A stretch of 64,000 nt of DNA. Source: Muribaculaceae bacterium. GTDB taxonomy: Bacteria > Bacteroidota > Bacteroidia > Bacteroidales > Muribaculaceae. Positions 58,651 through 64,000 of this stretch are shown here, in pieces; within the stretch, counting starts at the first letter, position 1; every line of letters starts with the position of its first letter. The stretch spans positions 1 to 64,000 of the forward strand of contig JAFZHD010000005.1 in the NCBI GenBank assembly GCA_017555085.1, written 5' to 3'. The notes beneath the pieces are model-generated. The model saw nothing but the letters and a program-made list of their open reading frames with translations. It made no database searches and was not told the origin of the DNA. Both the position numbers and the translations under genes were made by a program.

Positions 58651-58686
58651 ATGAAAAAACTAATCTTTACCATGGGTGTCGATTAA
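58651..58686 (+). pseudogene. Truncated signal-peptide start (11 codons)
   Basis: ATG starts MKKLIFTMGVD then stop. The sequence before it (AAACCTTATAAATCTAATCC) resembles leaders of secreted-protein genes, and MKKLIFTM looks like the first residues of a signal peptide. A hairpin based on ATGGG/CCCAT spans the stop. It is either the remnant of a lost secreted-protein gene or a leader peptide. Confidence 0.4.
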
Positions 58687-58844
58687 CATCGGTGGCCCAT
58701 AGTTTACACAAATTTGTCTGCTATTGTGTACATCTATATTACGCAAGAAAGGCTGAAATGTTGTGTGAACATGGGTAAATTATGATATTTTTACACAAAT
58801 ACTCGTCTTATTTAACTACCTTTGTATAAACCAAACATAAGAAT

Positions 58845-59759
58845 ATGGCAAAATTTCGTGTCAACATATTGGGAAGTGGTTCGGCCGTGCCATCGTTGCG
58901 GCATTTGCCCTCATGCCAAATTATCGATTTCCGAGACAAGTTGTTTATGATAGACTGTGGCGAGTGTGCGCAGTTGACGATGCGCCGCATGCGTTTGAAA
59001 TTCTCGCGCCTCAACCATGTGTTTATCTCGCATCTTCACGGCGACCATTGTTTTGGCTTGTTGGGCTTGCTCTCTACTCTCTCGTTGCACGAAAAGGGCG
59101 GCACATTGACCGTTCACATTTTTGAGGAAGGTGCGCGCATGTTTCAGCAGGCGTTAGACTATTTTTGCCGCGAGCGTTCTTATGACATCAAGTTTAACAT
59201 CATCAAGCCCGAGGCGGCAGTGATTTATGAAGACGATGGTCTTGAAGTGTCGACCATTCCGTTGAAACACCGTGTGCCATGCGTGGGCTTTGTGTTTAAG
59301 GAAAAACCCAAATTGCGCCACCTCAAAGGCGATATGGTGAAGTTTTATAATGTCCCCATCAAGCAGTTGCACGACATCAAGTGTGGCGCCGATTTCGTAA
59401 CGGACGAGGGGGTGGTTGTGCCCAACGCGCGACTGACATCTGACCCCGACCCAGTGATGAGTTATGCCTATTGCAGCGACACGCAGTTTGACCCGCGATT
59501 GGGCGAGGTGCTCAAGGGCGTGAAAGTGATTTATCACGAAGCCACATATGAAGACTCTAACGCTGCCAAGGCCGCTCCGCGCGGACACTCGACAGCACGC
59601 GAGGCTGCAATAATTGCTCGCATGGCCGGTGCCGAAAAACTCATTTTGGGCCATTATTCAAAGAGTTATGAAAACGAAGACCAACACTTGGCACAAGCGT
59701 TAGAGGAGTTCCCTGATGTGACACTTGCTACCGAGGGACTGAAAATAGATTTGTTATGA
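58845..59759 (+). CDS. rnz: Ribonuclease Z
   Basis: This 304-aa metallo-beta-lactamase-fold nuclease has ILGSGSAVPSLRHLPSCQII at the N-terminus, the zinc motif FISHLHGDHCFGL (about 60-72), AYCSDTQFDP, and EATYEDSNAAKAAPRGHSTA with the later HYSKSY. It cuts 3' trailers from tRNA precursors, needed where CCA is not encoded, as in tRNA-Phe here. A TACCTTTG box lies about 20 nt before the ATG. Its stop overlaps the tadA start. Confidence 0.95.
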   Translation: MAKFRVNILGSGSAVPSLRHLPSCQIIDFRDKLFMIDCGECAQLTMRRMRLKFSRLNHVFISHLHGDHCFGLLGLLSTLSLHEKGGTLTVHIFEEGARMFQQALDYFCRERSYDIKFNIIKPEAAVIYEDDGLEVSTIPLKHRVPCVGFVFKEKPKLRHLKGDMVKFYNVPIKQLHDIKCGADFVTDEGVVVPNARLTSDPDPVMSYAYCSDTQFDPRLGEVLKGVKVIYHEATYEDSNAAKAAPRGHSTAREAAIIARMAGAEKLILGHYSKSYENEDQHLAQALEEFPDVTLATEGLKIDLL

Positions 59760-60208
59760 TGGACTTGCAACGGCAGAAAGACGAGCGTTTTATGCGCATG
59801 GCTCTCGAAGAGGCGCGTCAGGCTTTTGAGGCCGATGAAGTGCCCATCGGGGCTGTGGTGGTGTGTAACGGTCGCGTGGTCGGTCGCGGACACAACATGA
59901 CCGAGACTTTTAACGATGTAACGGCCCATGCCGAGATGCAAGCCATTACGGCAGCGGTCAACACTTTGGGCGGCAAGTATTTGCCCGAATGCACGCTCTA
60001 TGTCACTGTCGAGCCTTGCCTGATGTGTGCCGGGGCGATAGGTTGGAGCCAGGTGAGCCGCATCGTGTATGGTGCCGGCGACTCAAAGCGCGGTTATACG
60101 ACATTCACTCACCGACAACCGTTTCATGCCCGCGCCACAATAACTGCCGGTGTGCTCGAAAACGAGTGTGCCGAATTGATGAAAACATTTTTTGCACGAA
60201 AAAGATAG
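59756..60208 (+). CDS. tadA: tRNA-specific adenosine deaminase
   Basis: This 150-aa cytidine/deoxycytidylate-deaminase-fold protein has HAEMQAITAA (zinc ligand His and catalytic Glu, about residue 58) and PCLMCAGAIGWS (two Cys ligands, about 88). It converts A34 to inosine in tRNA-Arg(ACG). It overlaps rnz by 4 nt and metH starts 4 nt after its stop, so a tRNA-maturation pair is coupled to methionine synthesis. Confidence 0.94.
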   Translation: MMDLQRQKDERFMRMALEEARQAFEADEVPIGAVVVCNGRVVGRGHNMTETFNDVTAHAEMQAITAAVNTLGGKYLPECTLYVTVEPCLMCAGAIGWSQVSRIVYGAGDSKRGYTTFTHRQPFHARATITAGVLENECAELMKTFFARKR

Positions 60209-60212
60209 CATA

Positions 60213-63200
60213 ATGATTAAACAACAACTCGACCGTCGCATTTTGGTGCTTGACGGCGCTATGGGTACAATGATACAAAAGCGCGGCCTTGAAGAGCGCG
60301 ATTTTTGCGGAACACAGTTTGAAAATTGGCCGTGCCGACTCAAAGGCTGCAACGATGTGTTGGTGCTGACTCGCCCCGATGTCATTGCCGATATTCACCG
60401 CCAATATCTTGAAGCGGGTGCCGATGTGATTTCGACCGACTCGTTTAACGCCAACGGCTTTTCGCTCGGCGACTATGAATTGGGTGGCTATGTGCGCCAA
60501 ATCAACCTTGAAGCAGCCCGATTGGCCCGTCGCGTAGCCGACGAGTTTGGCGCGACTGACGGCAATCGCCGTTGGGTGGCAGGTAGTGTAGGCCCGACAA
60601 GCAAATCGCTGTCGATGGCGGCCGATGAGTGCATTTCGTGGGATGCGTTGGTGGCTACCTATGTTGACCAAATGAGCGCGTTGATTGAGGGTGGGGTTGA
60701 CTTGTTGTTAATCGAAACGATATTTGATACGCTCAATGCCAAGGCGGCTGTCAGTGCCGCGCTGACGGCTATGGAGCAGCAGGGCCGACAAGTGCCGTTG
60801 ATGTTGTCGGTAACGCTCACCGAGTCGGGCCGCACGCTGTCGGGCCAGACTCTTGAAGCGTTTGTGGCGTCGATGATGCACGCCAATCCGTTGGCAATCA
60901 GTCTGAACTGTGGTTTTGGTATTGACCAGCTCATGCCCTATATTGATGCGTTGCAGCGCTTCCCGGCGGCTGTGAGTGTATATCCCAATGCCGGATTGCC
61001 CAACGAGATGGGCCTATATGATGAAACGCCTGAAATGATGGCGTCAAAGTTGGCCAAAGTGTTGCAAAACGGCCGTTTGAACATGGTGGGCGGCTGTTGC
61101 GGTACGACTCCCCAACACATTGCCGCTATTGCCTGCGAGGCCCGCAACGCAAGTCCTCGCCAAGTGCCACAAAAAGACGGAGTGATGCGCTTGTCGGGAT
61201 TGGAGCCGATGAATATCGCCCCCGAACATCTGTTTGTCAATGTCGGCGAACGATGCAATGTGGCTGGCAGTCGCAAGTTCTTGCGACTCATTAAAGATGG
61301 TAGCATTGACGAGGCTATAGACATTGCTCGCTCGCAAGTAGAGAACGGTGCGCAAATCATAGATATAAACATGGACGATGCTATGCTTGATGCCACTACA
61401 CAGATGGCGCAGTTTATCACGCGCATAGGTAACGAACCCGATGTGGCGCGTGTGCCGTTGATGATTGACTCGTCAAACTGGGAGGCGATAGTCGAGGCGT
61501 TGAAGCATGTGCAAGGCAAACCCATTGTCAACTCAATCAGCCTCAAAGAGGGCGAGGCCGCGTTTGTGGCAAAGGCGCATCACATCAAGCAGGCCGGTGC
61601 GGCAGTGGTGGTGATGGCGTTTGACGAGAACGGTCAGGCCGATACCTATGAGCGCAAAATTGAAGTGTGTGGCCGTGCATATGACATACTGACTCGTGAG
61701 GTGAAAATGGCCGGTGAAGATATAATTTTTGACCCCAATGTGCTTGCCGTGGCAACCGGAATTGAAGCTCACGATAGTTACGGTCTCGACTTTATTCGTG
61801 CCGTGGAATGGATAAAAACCAACTTGCCGGGAGCAAAAGTGAGTGGCGGCATCAGCAACTTGTCGTTCTCGTTTCGTGGCAATAATTATGTGCGCGAAGC
61901 CATGCATGCAGTGTTTTTGTATCATGCTATCGGCAAAGGCATGGATATGGGCATTGTCAATCCGTCGTCATTGATGAATGTTGATGAAATAGCTCCCGAT
62001 TTGCGTGAAGCACTTGATGATGTGTTGCTTAACCGTCGCGGTGATGCAACCGAGCGACTTGTGGCAATGGCCGAGAGGGTGAAAGCCGAGCGCGAAGGGG
62101 TAGTTGAAACTGCCGTTGCGCACGAAAAGGAATTGTTGACAGCAAGTCAGCGCGTTGAGCAGATGCTCGTGAAAGGGCTGAGCGACGGAATGGACCGCTA
62201 TCTCGAAGAAGTGATGGCCGAAAAAGGCTCGGCTATGGCCGTGATTGACCAAGTATTGATGGCGGGAATGAACACCGTCGGAGCACTGTTTGGCCAAGGC
62301 AAAATGTTCTTGCCCCAAGTGGTCAAGAGTGCGAGAGTGATGAAGCATGCTGTGGCTTGGCTCACTCCGTTTATCGAACAGGAAAAACAATCGTCGGGTC
62401 GCTCGTCGTCTGCTCGCATGGTGATTGCGACAGTCAAGGGCGATGTTCACGACATTGGCAAAAACATAGTGTCGGTTATCATGAACTGCAACGGCTTTGA
62501 GGTAATCGATATGGGCGTAATGGTGCCGGGCGAGGAGATTGTTGCCCGTGCTATTGAGGCCGAAGCACAGTTTGTCGGGTTGAGCGGACTCATCACTCCC
62601 TCGCTCGAAGAGATGTGCCATGTGGCATCACTCATGCAAGAACGACAAATGGAAATTCCGTTGCTCATTGGTGGTGCAACAGCATCGGCCTTGCACACTG
62701 CGGTGAAAATCGCACCCTTGTATGACGGGCCGGTGGTGTATATTCGCGATGCGGCAACCATTCCGTCGGTGATGCAAAAACTTATGTCCGACTCTCGCAG
62801 TCAGGCGATTGCTGAGTTGAAGGCCGAGCAAGAGGAGTTGCGCCGACAGTATGTCCAAGAGTCGGCAATGTTGAGCGTTGAGGAGGCGCGAATGCGCCGT
62901 CAACCATACGCTGATGAACCTGTCAAACCTCCGTTTGAAGGACTTAAAGACATGTTGTTTAAGGTGTCGGAAATCAGAAATCTCATAAATTGGCGAGCAT
63001 TTTTTGCCGTGTGGAAACTTGATGCCTCGTTTGCGCAGTTGGCACAAATTGACGGTTGTGACCATTGCCGAGCCATGTGGCTTGCATCGGTGGCACAAGA
63101 GCAGCGCACCAAAGCAGCCGAAGCCATGCAACTGCACAAAGAGGCGTGTAGGGCGCTTGACTCGTTGGCCGATTATGAGGTAAAGGCGAGGGTGGTTTTT

Positions 63201-63713
63201 GCCCCTGCCGGCAGTTGTAATGAGGATATTGTGATTGTATACAATGGTGCTAAATATCAAATAAATGCGCCCCGTCAACGCCATCGCGAGGGCGAGGGAT
63301 ACCGATTGTCGCTTGCCGATTTTGTCAAACCCGTTTCGGCACAAGGCGAGTTAGCCGATTGGATAGCATTGTTTGCCGTGACTGTGGGCATGGAATTGCA
63401 GTCAAAAATCGAGAAATTCAAGGCCGACGGCGATGATTATAACACGATATTGTATCAGGCGTTGGCCGACCGATTGGCCGAGGCTGCAACCGAGATGATG
63501 CACCGCAGCGTGAAGCGTGGCGAGACCGAAATTCGCCCCGCGATAGGCTACCAGTTGCTACCCGACCAACGCGCCGTTTTTATCGTTGATAAGGTGATAG
63601 ACTACGACCAAATGGGTGTTTCGCTTACCGAAAATGGTGCTCTTTATCCGCCGTCATCAACCACCGGATTGATAATTTGCAACCGCGATTGCCGATATTT
63701 CAGCGTGAAATAA
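60213..63713 (+). CDS. metH: Cobalamin-dependent methionine synthase
   Basis: This 1166-aa protein is a full four-module MetH. The homocysteine-binding domain starts with LVLDGAMGTMIQ and has zinc ligands in LNCGFG and GGCCGTT. The methyltetrahydrofolate (pterin) domain includes NVGERCNVAGSRKFLRLIKD. The cobalamin domain carries DVHDIGKNIV (His ligand, about residue 750). The activation domain ends with RPAIGYQLLPDQ and YPPSSTTGLIICN. It methylates homocysteine using B12 and 5-methyl-THF. The ATG at 60213 fits the family start; the frame is open from 60192. No cobalamin riboswitch is seen, as it lies inside the rnz-tadA unit. Confidence 0.96.
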   Translation: MIKQQLDRRILVLDGAMGTMIQKRGLEERDFCGTQFENWPCRLKGCNDVLVLTRPDVIADIHRQYLEAGADVISTDSFNANGFSLGDYELGGYVRQINLEAARLARRVADEFGATDGNRRWVAGSVGPTSKSLSMAADECISWDALVATYVDQMSALIEGGVDLLLIETIFDTLNAKAAVSAALTAMEQQGRQVPLMLSVTLTESGRTLSGQTLEAFVASMMHANPLAISLNCGFGIDQLMPYIDALQRFPAAVSVYPNAGLPNEMGLYDETPEMMASKLAKVLQNGRLNMVGGCCGTTPQHIAAIACEARNASPRQVPQKDGVMRLSGLEPMNIAPEHLFVNVGERCNVAGSRKFLRLIKDGSIDEAIDIARSQVENGAQIIDINMDDAMLDATTQMAQFITRIGNEPDVARVPLMIDSSNWEAIVEALKHVQGKPIVNSISLKEGEAAFVAKAHHIKQAGAAVVVMAFDENGQADTYERKIEVCGRAYDILTREVKMAGEDIIFDPNVLAVATGIEAHDSYGLDFIRAVEWIKTNLPGAKVSGGISNLSFSFRGNNYVREAMHAVFLYHAIGKGMDMGIVNPSSLMNVDEIAPDLREALDDVLLNRRGDATERLVAMAERVKAEREGVVETAVAHEKELLTASQRVEQMLVKGLSDGMDRYLEEVMAEKGSAMAVIDQVLMAGMNTVGALFGQGKMFLPQVVKSARVMKHAVAWLTPFIEQEKQSSGRSSSARMVIATVKGDVHDIGKNIVSVIMNCNGFEVIDMGVMVPGEEIVARAIEAEAQFVGLSGLITPSLEEMCHVASLMQERQMEIPLLIGGATASALHTAVKIAPLYDGPVVYIRDAATIPSVMQKLMSDSRSQAIAELKAEQEELRRQYVQESAMLSVEEARMRRQPYADEPVKPPFEGLKDMLFKVSEIRNLINWRAFFAVWKLDASFAQLAQIDGCDHCRAMWLASVAQEQRTKAAEAMQLHKEACRALDSLADYEVKARVVFAPAGSCNEDIVIVYNGAKYQINAPRQRHREGEGYRLSLADFVKPVSAQGELADWIALFAVTVGMELQSKIEKFKADGDDYNTILYQALADRLAEAATEMMHRSVKRGETEIRPAIGYQLLPDQRAVFIVDKVIDYDQMGVSLTENGALYPPSSTTGLIICNRDCRYFSVK

Positions 63714-63747
63714 AAAACTTGGTGAAAAATTACGGTCAAAATAGACT

Positions 63748-63774
63748 GTAATAATAAAATTATTACTATCTTTC
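63748..63774 (+). promoter_or_regulatory. Palindromic operator touching a -7 box
   Basis: GTAATAAT-AAA-ATTATTAC (63748-63766) is a perfect 8-bp inverted repeat. TATCTTTC (63767-63774), a near-consensus -7 box, begins at once after it. A protein bound there would cover the promoter spacer of the gene at 63823. Confidence 0.5.
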
Positions 63775-63822
63775 GCAAAATTTTTTTAACTAACCCAATT
63801 TCTAACCAATTAAAACACAATT

Positions 63823-64000
63823 ATGAAAAAGCTATTTATTTCGGCTTTATTGTTGTGCTCAGGTATTATGGCCTATGCTCAGTTGGTAAATGTAGCTTCT
63901 ATTGAGAAGGTTACATTGCCCGAAGGCGTTAGCGCTGTTACTGCAACAATGAGCCCTGATGGTGGTTATGTAGTGATTGACCAAGCATCAAAGGCAGGTA
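63823..64000 (+). CDS. Secreted protein, N-terminal part (runs off window)
   Basis: The 59 codons visible begin MKKLFISALLLCSGIMAYAQ, a clear signal peptide cut near residue 20. They continue LVNVASIEKVTLPEGVSAVT and ATMSPDGGYVVIDQASKAG. MSPDG resembles the blade motif of TolB/PD40-type beta-propellers. The remainder is outside the window, so this is tentative. Confidence 0.75.
   Translation, partial: MKKLFISALLLCSGIMAYAQLVNVASIEKVTLPEGVSAVTATMSPDGGYVVIDQASKAG

Noticed and set aside
60100..60212. Cobalamin riboswitch before metH
   Set aside because: metH starts 4 nt after tadA with no room for an aptamer, and no B12-box-like sequence was noticed upstream.

Overview
The window is Bacteroidetes DNA, almost certainly order Bacteroidales and most like a gut Muribaculaceae-type genome. 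The evidence is promoters of the TTTG-N20-TAnnTTTG type, a pyruvate:ferredoxin oxidoreductase, the gene string CNNM/CorC - LptC - outer-membrane barrel - CoaX, the type IX secretion (T9SS) regulators PorX and PorW, a 7TMR-HDED c-di-AMP phosphodiesterase and an N-terminal integrase fragment of Bacteroidetes type. The family-level placement is an inference.

Region 1 (1-13701) is horizontally acquired, AT-rich DNA. A complete 13.2 kb element (497-13701) sits in the 3' end of a tRNA-Phe gene. It is bounded by a 17-bp direct repeat, with paired 10-bp arm-type repeats inside each end. From the tRNA inward it carries a tyrosine integrase, a HTH excisionase-like protein, a serine recombinase with repeats upstream, a 63-aa protein, a protein with an SSB-like acidic tail, and a 941-aa SF2 helicase fused to a primase-like domain. 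On the opposite strand are an 82-aa protein, a five-gene operon of small orphan proteins behind a long structured leader, a candidate ncRNA and a C-terminally membrane-anchored protein. An ADP-ribosyltransferase-like small protein lies at the left end. I see no relaxase, conjugation or virion gene, so it resembles a phage satellite or integrative plasmid. The start of a second integrase (1-240) beyond the left att site suggests two elements stacked at one tRNA.

The most interesting candidate system is directly upstream of the helicase-primase gene (6419-6720). Two tandem terminator hairpins carry the same loop sequence, and a third hairpin between them displays the exact complement in its own loop. 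This looks like a kissing-loop attenuation switch controlling the element's replication gene.

Region 2 (13688-27459, mostly minus strand) holds tRNA-Phe and housekeeping genes: a CNNM/CorC protein, LptC, an outer-membrane barrel, CoaX, a small membrane protein, a DivIC/FtsB-like protein, an LPG-synthase-like flippase, PorX, PorW, a metal ABC permease, AroA and a PatB/MalY C-S lyase.

Region 3 (27641-36212, plus strand) encodes RelA/SpoT, 7TMR-HDED, LysS, GpsA and Pgi.

Region 4 (36213-48858) has long non-coding stretches with promoters, hairpins and a small basic protein. It also encodes a 2019-aa secreted protein with nine jelly-roll-like repeats, three SusE/F-like domains and a T9SS-like C-terminus, and then NifJ. 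A ~70-nt small RNA and four tandem repeats lie beside NifJ.

Region 5 (48859-64000) encodes a B3/B4-domain protein, a TsaC/Sua5-like enzyme, a GNAT-like protein, an iron alcohol dehydrogenase, LpxB, a zinc-ribbon/TM2 protein, a low-molecular-weight tyrosine phosphatase, a GH20 hexosaminidase and a U32 protein. A second, related small RNA follows, then RNase Z, TadA, MetH and the start of a secreted protein.
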